Shown: one piece after another, positions 9,523 through 18,160 of the stretch
How the letters are laid out: every line of letters starts with the position of its first letter
Position numbering within the stretch: position 1 is the first letter of the stretch
NCBI GenBank assembly: GCA_934229275.1
Contig: CAKQDN010000001.1
Span: forward strand, 50,915 to 114,914
Length of the DNA: 64,000 nucleotides
Direction: 5' to 3'
Source: an uncultured Clostridia bacterium
GTDB taxonomy: Bacteria > Bacillota > Clostridia > Christensenellales > Pumilibacteraceae
The notes under the pieces: generated by a model
Databases searched by the model: none
Told to the model about the DNA's origin: nothing
What the model saw: the letters and a program-made list of their open reading frames with translations, nothing else
Program-made: the position numbers and the translations under genes

Positions 9523-10068
9523 ATGACTGCGGTGTACACCGACGAAGAAATAGAACGCGCGTTTGCCGAAAGAAAGAAAATGCTTATAATATACTGGGCG
9601 GCGTTTGCTCTGGTTGCGCTTTTTCTGGTCGCGTTGTTCGTCGTGCATCTCATCCGCGTCGAAACCATGCTCGACCGCACCTATCAGAAGACGATAATGC
9701 TCGTTTCGATAGTCGTCAGTTCCCTTTTCGCGATAGGCTCGGTGTTCTTTTTCGGAGTAAAATACCGCTACACGAAAGCCTATTGCAAGTTGTACCGCGA
9801 CATGACGGACGGACCTAAAGACCGCTGCCGCGGAGAAGTAATCGAACTCGTCCCGGAGCAGAGCGAAAAATACTCGATAAAGTTCCGCGGAATCAAGGTC
9901 AAGTGTCCGCCGGTGAGAAGAGGAGAGGAAAATATCCGCCTGCTGCTCGTCGAGCACGAACACGATATTCCCGAACTCGTTCCGGGCGTAAAATTCGAAT
10001 TCATTTCGCAGTCGAACATAATTCTCGGCTACGAAATAACCGGAAACAACGATAACACCGTCAAATAA
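9523..10068 (+). CDS. Two-helix membrane protein of unknown function
   Basis: 181 aa, not recognised. An amphipathic N-terminus (YTDEEIERAFAERKKM) is followed by two hydrophobic helices at about residues 23-45 and 57-80. A soluble, charged C-terminal part of about 100 residues has beta-rich character (RGEVIELVPEQSEKYSIKF, KVKCPPVRRGEENI, FEFISQSNIILGYEITG). It has its own promoter and AGGAG site and stands alone between sbcC and pepF. The C-terminal segment, with a proteolysis- or NfeD-like beta feel, is only an impression. Confidence 0.75.
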   Translation: MTAVYTDEEIERAFAERKKMLIIYWAAFALVALFLVALFVVHLIRVETMLDRTYQKTIMLVSIVVSSLFAIGSVFFFGVKYRYTKAYCKLYRDMTDGPKDRCRGEVIELVPEQSEKYSIKFRGIKVKCPPVRRGEENIRLLLVEHEHDIPELVPGVKFEFISQSNIILGYEITGNNDNTVK

Positions 10069-10134
10069 CATTGTCAAAAAAGAGCGGAATTCGGTTTCCG
10101 CGTCGTCAGAATAATCAAAACAAGGAGTAAATTC

Positions 10135-11901
10135 ATGAAAAGATCCGAAGTAGACAAGAAAGATCTGTGGGCGCTCGAGGACGTATACGCCTCCGACGAC
10201 CTGTGGGAAAAAGACTACAAAGAATTGGACAAAAGCGTCGCTTTCCCTGCCGCTTACAAGGGCAAACTCGCAAACAAAGCAAAACTGCTCGAACTGCTTA
10301 AAAAGAGCGACGAAATCGAAATAAAACTGGAAAAACTGTACTCGTACGCGAAAATGAGGCTGGATCAGGACTCGTCCGATAACTTCTACGCAGGACTAAC
10401 CGACAGAGCGCAGTCGTTGTTCGTCAAGTATTCCGCAGTAACCAGTTATATAAATCCCGAACTCTGCTCGCTGGACGAAAAATATATCGAAAGTCTTATC
10501 GTAGACCCCGATTTCGCCGACTACGACTATATGCTTAAAGGCGTGCTGCGCAGAAAAAAGCACACTCTCGGCGAAAACGAGGAAAAACTCTTGTCCATGG
10601 CTCAGTCGCCGCTGTCGCAGTTCCAGACCGCGTTTACCAAAATCGACAACGTGGACGTGCAACTCGGCTCGGTTAAGGTAGACGGCAAAAAAGTAAAACT
10701 CACGCACGGAACGTATGCGCAACTGCTGCAAAATCCCGATCAGAGCGTCAGAAAAGCCGCTTTCACCACCTATTACAAGGGCTACGAAAACCTTTTAAGC
10801 ACGCTTACCGCCGTATACGCAGGCTCGGTCAAAAGCGACGTGTTCTCGGCGACGGCAAGAGGATATAAAAGTTGCCTCGACGCCGCTATGTTCAACGAGA
10901 ACGTTCCCGAATGCGTTTACACCAACCTTATCGAAAGCGTCAACGAAAACTGCAAGTACGTTCATGATTACGTTGCGTACAGAAAACAGGCTCTCGGCGT
11001 AGAAAGATTTAATATGTACGATATGTATGTGCCGATAGTGGAAGGCGCGGATATGTCGCTGCCCTTCGAAGAGGCGTTCGAACTGGTTAAAAAAGGTCTG
11101 TCCGTGATGGGCGAAGAGTACGTCGGACTGCTTCAGAAGGCTCGCGACGAACGCTGGATGGACGTTTACGAAACCGAAAACAAACGCAGCGGTGCGTACA
11201 GTTGGGGTTCGTATTCCACGAAACCGTACGTGCTGCTCAATTACTCGGCAACCATTCACGACATATTTACGATAGCGCACGAACTCGGTCATTCCATGCA
11301 CAGTTACTATTCCGATAGCACTCAGCCGTACAGCAAGGCAGGCTACGCCATTTTCGTTGCGGAAGTCGCTTCCACGGTAAACGAAGTGCTGCTTCTCAAG
11401 TATCTGCTTTCCTCGACCGACGACAAAAAGATGAAAAAATACCTCTTGTCCTACTATCTCGACATGTTCCGCACCACGCTGTTCCGTCAGACCATGTTCG
11501 CCGAATTCGAGAAAATCAGCCACGATATGGAGCAGAAGGGCAAGCCGCTCACGCCCAAGTCGCTGTCCGACGCGTATATGAAACTCAATAAAAAGTACTA
11601 CGGTCCCGCCGTTACGCACAATAAGCAGATCGCGACCGAGTGGGCTCGTATTCCGCATTTTTACAACGCGTTCTACGTTTACAAGTACGCTACCGGCATC
11701 ACCAGCGCCGTAAATATCGCCAATTCGATATTGAAAGACAATTCGTTCGTCGCCCGGTACAAGAAGTTCCTCTCCGCCGGCGGCAGCGATTCCCCCTACG
11801 AAATTCTCAAAATCGCCGGAGTCGATCTCGCAACGCGCGCTCCGTTCGATTTCGCAATGAAAGAGTTTAAAGATACTCTGGAACAACTCAAAGCGCTCTG
11901 A
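10135..11901 (+). CDS. pepF: Oligoendopeptidase F, M3 family zinc metallopeptidase
   Basis: 588-aa cytoplasmic peptidase that cleaves short peptides. The zinc site HELGH is at residues 382-386 in FTIAHELGHSMHSYYS, and the third ligand lies in the downstream FVAEVASTVNE helix. The length is typical of PepF (about 600 aa), and the C-terminal WARIPHFYNAFYVYKYATG block is characteristic of the family. ATG at 10135 is preceded by AAGGAG at about seven bases. A hairpin GCGGAA-TTCGGT-TTCCGC at 10084-10101 lies upstream without a T tract. Confidence 0.95.
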   Translation: MKRSEVDKKDLWALEDVYASDDLWEKDYKELDKSVAFPAAYKGKLANKAKLLELLKKSDEIEIKLEKLYSYAKMRLDQDSSDNFYAGLTDRAQSLFVKYSAVTSYINPELCSLDEKYIESLIVDPDFADYDYMLKGVLRRKKHTLGENEEKLLSMAQSPLSQFQTAFTKIDNVDVQLGSVKVDGKKVKLTHGTYAQLLQNPDQSVRKAAFTTYYKGYENLLSTLTAVYAGSVKSDVFSATARGYKSCLDAAMFNENVPECVYTNLIESVNENCKYVHDYVAYRKQALGVERFNMYDMYVPIVEGADMSLPFEEAFELVKKGLSVMGEEYVGLLQKARDERWMDVYETENKRSGAYSWGSYSTKPYVLLNYSATIHDIFTIAHELGHSMHSYYSDSTQPYSKAGYAIFVAEVASTVNEVLLLKYLLSSTDDKKMKKYLLSYYLDMFRTTLFRQTMFAEFEKISHDMEQKGKPLTPKSLSDAYMKLNKKYYGPAVTHNKQIATEWARIPHFYNAFYVYKYATGITSAVNIANSILKDNSFVARYKKFLSAGGSDSPYEILKIAGVDLATRAPFDFAMKEFKDTLEQLKAL

Positions 11902-12032
11902 GTCCGACGACGAATAACGGCACGCCTTTGCGCTACGTGCGATATTCGAACGGCAGTCACGTACAGGAAGTACGCTATTGCAATAAGTCGATAGTGTGTT
12001 TATCCGACTTTCGTTAACTCAAAAGTTTTTTG

Positions 12033-12056
12033 CCTACTTTTTTGCAAAAAAGTAGG
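12033..12056. repeat. Palindromic repeat module D
   Basis: A perfect 24-base palindrome (arms CCTACTTTTTTG and CAAAAAAGTAGG), preceded by AACTCAAAAGTTTTTTG. Related D modules recur near 20633-20696, 25896-25937, 26001-26037, 26098-26136, 30589-30626, 30683-30718 and 30907-30943, usually next to module A. The shape is terminator-like in both directions. Confidence 0.7.
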
Positions 12057-12057
12057 G

Positions 12058-12086
12058 GCGGACAGTCGGGGACGCCTGTCCCTACA
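12058..12086 (-). repeat. REP-like module A, full copy upstream of the RAYT gene
   Basis: A 29-nt element. Read on the minus strand it begins TGTAGGGACAGGCGTCC and ends CGACTGTCCGC, with the inverted repeat GGACAG...CTGTCC inside. It is identical to the copy at 17794 and has 28 of 29 bases identical to the segment inside the RAYT coding sequence at 12288. Confidence 0.85.
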
Positions 12087-12153
12087 GTAATAAGTCGAAA
12101 GTACGTCTACTTAACATCTCAATGCATGAGAGAATAACGTAAAACGATAAGAA

Positions 12154-12678
12154 ATGAATGACATAATCGAAAACAGAGTGTTGTCGCAAAGAGTTCCGAC
12201 ACGTTTACGATACTATGACTACAATAACGCAGGCGCGTATTTTGTAACAATATGCACAATGGGCAAAAAGTGCATATTGTCGAAGATTGTAGGGACAGGC
12301 GTCCTCGACTGTCCGCAACCGGAATTGACCGAATACGGGAAAATCGCCGAAAAATACATTAAATCGATGGGCGAGTTTTATAAACATATTTCTATCGACG
12401 GATACGTAATAATGCCCAATCACATTCATATCATGCTTGTTATAAAAGAGTGCGAAACAATTAAAAACGACAGTCGCTCGAACAGCGCGTATTCGCGATT
12501 TGTTTCTACGTTCAAACGTTTTTGTAATAAAGAGTACGGTAGAAACATTTGGCAGGCGCGTTCCAACGACCACATTATTCGTAACGAGCATGACTACGAA
12601 AAACACATGAAGTATATTTACGAGAATCCCTTGAAGTGGACATCCGACGAGATGTATATAAACGAGGTGCAATTGTGA
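12154..12678 (+). CDS. REP-associated tyrosine transposase (RAYT, Y1/HUH family)
   Basis: 174-aa single-strand transposase of the IS200/RAYT superfamily. The HUH metal site is H90/H92 in VIMPNHIHIM, and candidate nucleophile tyrosines are Y148, Y154 and Y156 in EHDYEKHMKYIYENPLKW. The N-terminal YDYNNAGAYFVTICTMGKKC and the motif VGTGVLDCP-LTEYGKI fit RAYT-like proteins. Bases 12288-12316, coding residues 46-54, match the intergenic repeat A (28 of 29), and a full copy of A lies 68 bases upstream of the ATG. No strong ribosome site is seen. The stop codon overlaps the GTG of the next gene by four bases. It is single-copy here and apparently intact; no insertion-sequence ends or target duplications were recognised. 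Confidence 0.9.
   Translation: MNDIIENRVLSQRVPTRLRYYDYNNAGAYFVTICTMGKKCILSKIVGTGVLDCPQPELTEYGKIAEKYIKSMGEFYKHISIDGYVIMPNHIHIMLVIKECETIKNDSRSNSAYSRFVSTFKRFCNKEYGRNIWQARSNDHIIRNEHDYEKHMKYIYENPLKWTSDEMYINEVQL
12288..12316 (+). repeat. Module A sequence inside the RAYT coding region
   Basis: This 29-nt segment begins TGTAGGGACAGGCGTCC and differs from the intergenic copies at 12058 and 17794 by one base (T for C at the 18th position). In frame it encodes the RAYT residues VGTGVLDCP. Confidence 0.85.
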
Positions 12679-13781
12679 AAAACAAAACGATTAAAAAAAC
12701 GATAGTCTGCATTGTTGCGGCGATTATGATCGTGCTTCCGCTGTTCGGAGGGACGGCTGCAACCGCGAGCGCAGAGGACAAAACCTACGCGATCGACAAA
12801 AATCCGCCCGACACTATCAACTACTACGACCGCAAATACGGATCGCTGCAGTACGTCACTATCGAAATGGTGCTGTCAAAAGAAACTATCGGCAAACTCA
12901 ACGCCGACGCCGAAAAAGCGACTGCCGAGGGCGAAAAAATCTGGACGGTGGACGATTATTTCGATACGTTCGCCGAAATCGAGTCCGCATCCGCTTCGGC
13001 TTGCGAAAAAAAGACCGACGGGAACGGTAATACGACTTATGTAATTCCGCTCGTCACGTCCTATTCGTCTCCGCTCGATCAGAACGACGGCTACACGGTC
13101 GAAAAAGGTTTCTATTTCGTCGATTACTCGCTGTCGTACGTCAATCCGCTTATAAAACTGGGTAAAAAACTGTTCGAAAACGAGCAGAAGGACTATTCGG
13201 GACTGAACGATTGGCAAATAACGCTCGCAGCGGGCTACTATAATCGCTTGCCGGCACTCGTCGAAGCGTTCCCCTGCCTTAAAACGGCGGACACGAGCAA
13301 GATCAACATAACCTATAACCGCAGCGTGCCCAAACTCTATCACGGCGGAAACGCGAACGCCGACCTCGTCACTTACGGCGCCACGCGTTATATGCGCTGG
13401 ACCAACGGTACCGACGATTGGCAGACTCTTATGTACACATATTCGCGCCCGTATTCGCTCGGATGGGGCGTGACGATAGTCATTATCTCGCTGTGCGTTA
13501 CGGCAATACTCATATTCGTTTCGGTAAAGAAAAAAGAGCAGCCCTCTTTCGCCGATTACCGTCCGCTCGCAGAAGCGGAAACTATGCGCCGGGTCGAAAA
13601 TAAGATAAACGGCACGACTCCGGACGGCGGAGAAAATGCCGCAGCAGAACCCGAAAATGAGGGAAAAGACGGCTATGCCGGTCACGGCGTGTTCAACGAA
13701 AACGGAAAAACGGTGGACGTGTTCGGTAACGACGCGACTTCCGCTCCCGAAGAAAGAAAGGACGAAAACAACGATAATTAA
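12675..13781 (+). CDS. Secreted, membrane-anchored protein of unknown function
   Basis: 368 aa. An N-terminal signal peptide (KNKTIKKTIVCIVAAIMIVL, cleavage likely after ASA33) leads to an extracellular domain of about 230 residues. A C-terminal helix (about 264-286, WGVTIVIISLCVTAILIFVS) then precedes a hydrophilic cytoplasmic tail. The extracellular domain is not recognised. The true start is GTG at 12675: it has GAGGTG five bases upstream and gives a signal peptide, whereas the upstream ATG at 12636 lies inside the RAYT gene. The GTGA overlap makes translation depend on reading through the RAYT end. It is followed 98 bases later by typA. Confidence 0.82.
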   Translation: MKNKTIKKTIVCIVAAIMIVLPLFGGTAATASAEDKTYAIDKNPPDTINYYDRKYGSLQYVTIEMVLSKETIGKLNADAEKATAEGEKIWTVDDYFDTFAEIESASASACEKKTDGNGNTTYVIPLVTSYSSPLDQNDGYTVEKGFYFVDYSLSYVNPLIKLGKKLFENEQKDYSGLNDWQITLAAGYYNRLPALVEAFPCLKTADTSKINITYNRSVPKLYHGGNANADLVTYGATRYMRWTNGTDDWQTLMYTYSRPYSLGWGVTIVIISLCVTAILIFVSVKKKEQPSFADYRPLAEAETMRRVENKINGTTPDGGENAAAEPENEGKDGYAGHGVFNENGKTVDVFGNDATSAPEERKDENNDN

Positions 13782-13879
13782 GCAAGAATTCGGGCAAAAC
13801 CATTGATTTTTTGCTCCGATTTAAGATACGCTCGGGCAAACGATGAGACAAACCATAAGTCAAAGAGGATTAGACTAAC

Positions 13880-15712
13880 ATGAAAGAAAACATAAGAAAC
13901 GTCGCGATAATAGCGCACGTCGACCACGGCAAAACCACTCTCGTAAACGAACTTTTAAAACAGGGCGGAGCGTTCCGTTCCAATCAGGTGGTAAACGACA
14001 GAGTTATGGACTCCAACGACCTCGAAAGAGAAAGAGGAATAACCATTCTCGCGAAAAACACGTCGGTCAAATACGGCAACTATAAAATCAACATCGTCGA
14101 TACTCCCGGTCACGCCGATTTCGGAGGAGAAGTCGAGCGTATTCTCAAAATGGTAAACGGCGTCGTTCTGCTCGTAGACGCGTTCGAAGGTACCATGCCG
14201 CAAACCCGCTTCGTTTTGCAGAAAGCGCTCGAACTCAATCACCCGGTAGTCGTCGTGGTCAATAAAATCGACCGTCCCGACGCTCGTCCCAAGGAAGTCG
14301 TGGACGAAGTGCTGGAACTTCTCATGGAACTGGGTGCAAGCGACGAGCAACTGGACAGCCCCATCATCTATTGTAGCGCGAGAAAGGGTATCGCGTCCGA
14401 ACGCGCCGACGAGGAAGGAACCAACCTCATTCCGCTTTTCGAGGCGATCGTGCGCCATATCCCGGCTCCTACGGGCGACGAAAACGCTCCCGTGCAGATG
14501 CTTATAAGCGCGCTCGACTATTCCGATTACGTCGGCTCTATCGGTATCGGCAGAATAGAACGCGGCACGCTTACGCAGAATCAGCAGGTTGTGCTTACCA
14601 ACTTCCATCACGACAATCAGATTAAAACCAAAGTCACCAACATATATCAGTTCGAAGGACTGAACCGCGTGGCGGTCGAAAGCGCGTCCGCCGGCGACAT
14701 CGTGTGCGTCAGCGGTCTCGAAGGCGTTAAAATCGGCGATACGCTGTGCGATCCGATAGACGTCACGCCCATCGAATTCCCCAAGATAAGCGAACCCAGC
14801 GTGGAAATGACCTTCCTCGTAAACGACAGCCCGTTCGCAGGGAAAGAGGGCAAATTCGTCACTTCCCGTCACCTTCGCGCGCGCCTTTATAAAGAAGCCG
14901 TCCGCGACGTCAGCATACGCGTAAACGACGGCGAAACAAGCGAGTCGTTCAAAGTGTGCGGAAGAGGCGAAATGCACCTGTCTATCCTTATCGAAAACAT
15001 GAGAAGAGAGGGCTACGAATTCCAGGTTTCGCAGCCGCGCGTTCTTTATAAAGAAATAGACGGCGTTCTGTGCGAACCTATCGACATCATGGTCGCCGAC
15101 GTACCCGAGGACTGCGTGGGAGCGGTCATCACCAAAATGGGTATGCGTGCCGGCGAACTTAAATCCATGTCGCCTGCAGGAAACCGCATGAAACTCGAAT
15201 TCTCCGTTCCGTCGCGCGGACTGTTCGGCTATAAGTCCGAATTCCTCACCGATACGAGAGGAGAAGGCATCATGAGTTCGGTGTTCGACAAGTACGACAA
15301 ATACCGCGGCGAAATCACGAGAAGAACGACCGGCTCGCTTATCGCGTTCGAAACGGGCGAAGCGGTCGTGTACGGACTTTATAACGCTCAGGAGCGCGGC
15401 GATCTGTTTATCGGAGCCGGCACTATGGTTTACGAAGGCATGATAGTCGGATCCAACCCCAAGGGCGGCGACATAGCGGTTAACGTGTGCAAAACCAAGC
15501 ACCTTTCCAATACCCGTGCTTCCGGCAGCGACGACGCTCTGCGCCTGACGCCCCCGGTTATAATGTCGCTCGAAAAATCGCTCGAATACGTCGGCGACGA
15601 CGAATATCTCGAAATCACGCCCAAGTCCATTCGCCTCAGAAAAATCATTCTCAACACCGAACTGCGCTTGAAGGCGGAAGCGAAAAGGAAAAAAGCAGCC
15701 GACAATCAGTAA
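13880..15712 (+). CDS. typA: Ribosome-associated translational GTPase TypA/BipA
   Basis: 610-aa GTPase of the EF-G/LepA superfamily that binds ribosomes and helps 50S assembly under stress. G motifs are AHVDHGKT (residues 12-19), the switch I region RERGITI, DTPGHAD and NKID. The C-terminal part carries the BipA-specific block with RSNTRASGSDDALRL-like residues (here LSNTRASGSDDALRL) and TPKSIRLRK near the end. Length is normal for the family (about 605-615 aa). The ribosome site AGAGGATTAG before the ATG is moderate. Confidence 0.97.
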   Translation: MKENIRNVAIIAHVDHGKTTLVNELLKQGGAFRSNQVVNDRVMDSNDLERERGITILAKNTSVKYGNYKINIVDTPGHADFGGEVERILKMVNGVVLLVDAFEGTMPQTRFVLQKALELNHPVVVVVNKIDRPDARPKEVVDEVLELLMELGASDEQLDSPIIYCSARKGIASERADEEGTNLIPLFEAIVRHIPAPTGDENAPVQMLISALDYSDYVGSIGIGRIERGTLTQNQQVVLTNFHHDNQIKTKVTNIYQFEGLNRVAVESASAGDIVCVSGLEGVKIGDTLCDPIDVTPIEFPKISEPSVEMTFLVNDSPFAGKEGKFVTSRHLRARLYKEAVRDVSIRVNDGETSESFKVCGRGEMHLSILIENMRREGYEFQVSQPRVLYKEIDGVLCEPIDIMVADVPEDCVGAVITKMGMRAGELKSMSPAGNRMKLEFSVPSRGLFGYKSEFLTDTRGEGIMSSVFDKYDKYRGEITRRTTGSLIAFETGEAVVYGLYNAQERGDLFIGAGTMVYEGMIVGSNPKGGDIAVNVCKTKHLSNTRASGSDDALRLTPPVIMSLEKSLEYVGDDEYLEITPKSIRLRKIILNTELRLKAEAKRKKAADNQ

Positions 15713-15738
15713 TCGGCGGCAATTATAGTTTATAAGAA

Positions 15739-15780
15739 AAGCGTTGTTTTTAACGCCGAAAACAGGCTCGGTCAACGCTT
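15739..15780 (+). other. Intercistronic hairpin between typA and dnaB
   Basis: Perfect eight-base arms AAGCGTTG and CAACGCTT surround a 26-nt loop. No T tract follows, so this is more likely an RNA-processing or stability element than a terminator. Confidence 0.4.
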
Positions 15781-15805
15781 ATACAGGTAAAAAAAGGAGG
15801 TAATT

Positions 15806-17368
15806 ATGCCGTTCGACGCAAAATCGACCGCTCACCCCAACTTGAAAGCGAGAGTGCTTCCGCACAACGACGAAGCAGAGCAGGCAGTGCTCGGCTGCGT
15901 CATGATAGACGAAAACGCTCCGATAACCATTCTCAACGAACTCAAACCCGAGGACTTCTATCAGAATGCGCACAAACTGATTTTTCAGGCGATGCAAAAC
16001 ATTTCGCTTGCGGACAAGCCCGTGGACATCGTCACGCTCGTTCAGGAACTGGAAACCATGGGTTGCATGGACAAGACGGGCGGCATCACATATCTGACTG
16101 AATTGAGCAATTTCGTGCCCAGCGCCGACAACTACCGCCACTATCTCGAAATAGTCAAGAAAAACTCGCTTCTGCGCCAACTCATTTCGGTAAGTTCCCG
16201 GATCGCCGACAACGCGTTCGAGGGCGACCCCGAGGATAAAGCGCTCGAAAAAGCCGAAAGCGAGATATATTCGCTGTCCGAAAAACGCGATAAAAGTTCG
16301 CTCGTGGACATAAAACAGGCGGTAGGCGAGGCGGTGGAGCAGATGGAATACAAGTTCGCTCACCCCAAAGAGGAAGTCAACGTCCCCATCAAATTCCGCC
16401 AACTCAACTATTTCCTCAACGGTTTTCACCGCACCGACCTCGTGCTTATCGCAGCACGCCCCGGTCAGGGTAAAACCAGTATCGGTATGAATTTTATCAC
16501 CGACGCCGCGCTCGATACGAGCAGAAAAACCGAGGCAGGCGCGACCGATCCGTATAAATGCGCCGTGTTCTCTCTGGAAATGTCGGCGGTGCAACTTGCA
16601 AACCGTATGCTTGCTTCGGTTGCGAAAGTGGATATGGGCAAGGCTCTTCGCGGCAATCTCGATCCCGACGAATGGCGTCGAATCTCCGAAGCGCGCAAAC
16701 GCCTGTCGCAAAGCAAAATCTACATCGACGACTCGTCGCTTACAACGCCTGTCGAAATACTGTCTAAATGCCGCCGTCTCAAAAGGGAAATCGGCGGATT
16801 GGATCTCGTCATGGTGGACTATCTGCAACTTATGTCGTCGGGTAAAAAGACCGACAGTCGTCAGCAGGAAGTCGCGGACATCACCCGTACCATGAAAATC
16901 GCGGCGAAAGAACTGGACGTTCCCATTCTGCTCCTGTCGCAGATGTCCCGTGAAGTGGAAAAGCGCAACACCAAGGAGCCGCAGATGTCCGACCTTCGCG
17001 AGTCCGGTGCAATCGAGCAGGACGCGGACATTATCATGTTCATCTACCGCCCTCACAAGGAAACCGACCCCGTTTCCGACGAGGAAAAGAGCAAAGTGGA
17101 AATACATATCGCTAAGCACAGAAACGGCTCGACCGGTAAAGTTCCGCTGCGCTGGAAGGGCAGTTTCGTTTCGTTCGAGGACATCGACACCAATCCCGAA
17201 ACGGAAAGACGTGCCGAAAGCGTTCCCGAAAACAAGGGCAATTTCATCATGGGCGACGATGACGTTCCGCCCGCGCCCGAAGAGGATATGCGTGCGAAAA
17301 TGAACATAGGTTCGGGCAGCATGGAAGAAATTCTCAAAGTTTCCGAAAACGACGACGATATAATTTAG
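15806..17368 (+). CDS. dnaB: Replicative DNA helicase DnaB
   Basis: 520-aa hexameric 5'-3' helicase of the replication fork. The N-terminal interaction domain has the typical PHNDEAEQAVLGCVMID start. The RecA-like domain has Walker A ARPGQGKTS near residues 216-224, FSLEMS, Walker B LDLVMVDYLQLM, the LLSQMSRE segment and the arginine-finger loop DLRESGAIEQDAD. About 70 extra C-terminal residues rich in Glu/Asp/Pro follow the core. ATG is preceded by AAAGGAGG. Loaders DnaD and DnaC are encoded at 3775-5202 and 2864-3775. No intein was seen. Confidence 0.97.
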   Translation: MPFDAKSTAHPNLKARVLPHNDEAEQAVLGCVMIDENAPITILNELKPEDFYQNAHKLIFQAMQNISLADKPVDIVTLVQELETMGCMDKTGGITYLTELSNFVPSADNYRHYLEIVKKNSLLRQLISVSSRIADNAFEGDPEDKALEKAESEIYSLSEKRDKSSLVDIKQAVGEAVEQMEYKFAHPKEEVNVPIKFRQLNYFLNGFHRTDLVLIAARPGQGKTSIGMNFITDAALDTSRKTEAGATDPYKCAVFSLEMSAVQLANRMLASVAKVDMGKALRGNLDPDEWRRISEARKRLSQSKIYIDDSSLTTPVEILSKCRRLKREIGGLDLVMVDYLQLMSSGKKTDSRQQEVADITRTMKIAAKELDVPILLLSQMSREVEKRNTKEPQMSDLRESGAIEQDADIIMFIYRPHKETDPVSDEEKSKVEIHIAKHRNGSTGKVPLRWKGSFVSFEDIDTNPETERRAESVPENKGNFIMGDDDVPPAPEEDMRAKMNIGSGSMEEILKVSENDDDII

Positions 17369-17466
17369 TTATTTTTAAGGCGCAAATAAGCCGAAAAGAA
17401 TGTAAAGGTTTTTTTGATTTAAACGATTTATATCTAAAGTAATTGTAAAGAAGCAGTAAACAGCAA

Positions 17467-17522
17467 AACAAGGTTGGCTTTTCCGTTTTAACATCGCGGA
17501 TTGACCAGCCTTGTTTTTTTAT
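17467..17522 (+). terminator. Terminator after dnaB (module E)
   Basis: Stem AACAAGGTTGG/CCAGCCTTGTT with a long loop, followed by eight T. Close relatives with the same stem occur at 26149-26200 and 30731-30782, so this terminator-like hairpin is itself a dispersed repeat. Confidence 0.75.
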
Positions 17523-17554
17523 TGTTGTAAGGTGAGCACACATTTGACTTCTTT

Positions 17555-17583
17555 TGTAGGGACAGGCGTCCGTTGGCTGTCCG
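17555..17583 (+). repeat. Module A copy
   Basis: Begins TGTAGGGACAGGCGTCC and ends with the variant right side GTTGGCTGTCCG. The GGACAG...CTGTCC inverted repeat is kept. Confidence 0.8.
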
Positions 17584-17793
17584 TTTAACGGGAGGGTGGA
17601 GTCCGGGTCGCAATTATAAATTGCTTCCCGCTTTGGCTACGAATAGTCCACCGGACTATTCGCTTAACGCGTCGCGCCCCGCCCCTACAAAGGCGCACAA
17701 GCCGAGTGCGCTGAATCAGCCGACTTCTTTAAAGCCTCTCACTCCGGGAGAGGTGGCACGGCGCAAGCCGTGACGGAGAGGGTAATAATAGGC

Positions 17794-17822
17794 GCGGACA
17801 GTCGGGGACGCCTGTCCCTACA
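17794..17822 (-). repeat. Module A copy
   Basis: All 29 bases are identical to the copy upstream of the RAYT gene at 12058-12086, in the same orientation. Confidence 0.85.
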
Positions 17823-18027
17823 AATCGGATGATTTCGTTTTGTCCTGTGCGTTTATCCTTATATCGTAGGGGAGGGGTCTCCCCTCCCGTTTACTTTAAA
17901 ATCATGACTTCTTTAAAGCCTCTCACTCCGGGAGAGGTGGCACGGCGCAAGCCGTGACGGAGAGGGTAATTGCTTGAAAAAAATACCGTTCGTACGCCCT
18001 CTTTTCACCCACCTCGACCGCAAAAAA

Positions 18028-18082
18028 TCGTCCGAAAATCGTCCGAAAATTGTCCGAAAATCATCCGAAAATCACCCGAAAA
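18028..18082 (+). repeat. Five tandem 11-bp units
   Basis: Five consecutive copies of an 11-base unit of the form TCGTCCGAAAA. The first two are identical and the later three drift in the first four bases. No spacers, so this is not a CRISPR array. Confidence 0.85.
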
Positions 18083-18160
18083 ACGCGGCGGCGCGCTCGA
18101 TTTTTTAAGATCCGGAAAAATACCGAAAATCGGCAAAGTCGCATAAATAAACATTATTCT

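Larger units (their letters stand above)
17523..18160. repeat. Intergenic mosaic of palindromic repeats, left side of the 17.5-20.6 kb island
   Basis: No credible gene is seen here. In order it holds: module A (17555-17583, plus); module C (17590-17689), with palindromes around CGAATAGTCC/GGACTATTCG and GCAATTATAAATTGC; module B (17731-17785); module A (17794-17822, minus); module F (17866-17903, GGGAGGGG/CCCCTCCC); a second B (17915-17969) identical to the first; and an 11-bp tandem repeat (18028-18082). Modules B, C, F and A recur in inverted order at 20288-20598. Confidence 0.8.

Noticed and set aside
13955..15775. 606-residue minus-strand frame opposite typA
   Set aside because: Pure shadow of a highly conserved GTPase gene; no motif, no ribosome site.
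15779..17119. 446-residue minus-strand frame opposite dnaB
   Set aside because: Shadow frame; DnaB motifs are intact on the plus strand.
17573..17773. 66-residue plus-strand frame in the repeat region
   Set aside because: It translates modules A, C and B. The same peptide pieces reappear wherever the repeats occur, and there is no ribosome site.
18028..18082. CRISPR-like direct repeats
   Set aside because: Repeat units are 11 bases with no spacers and no cas genes nearby.
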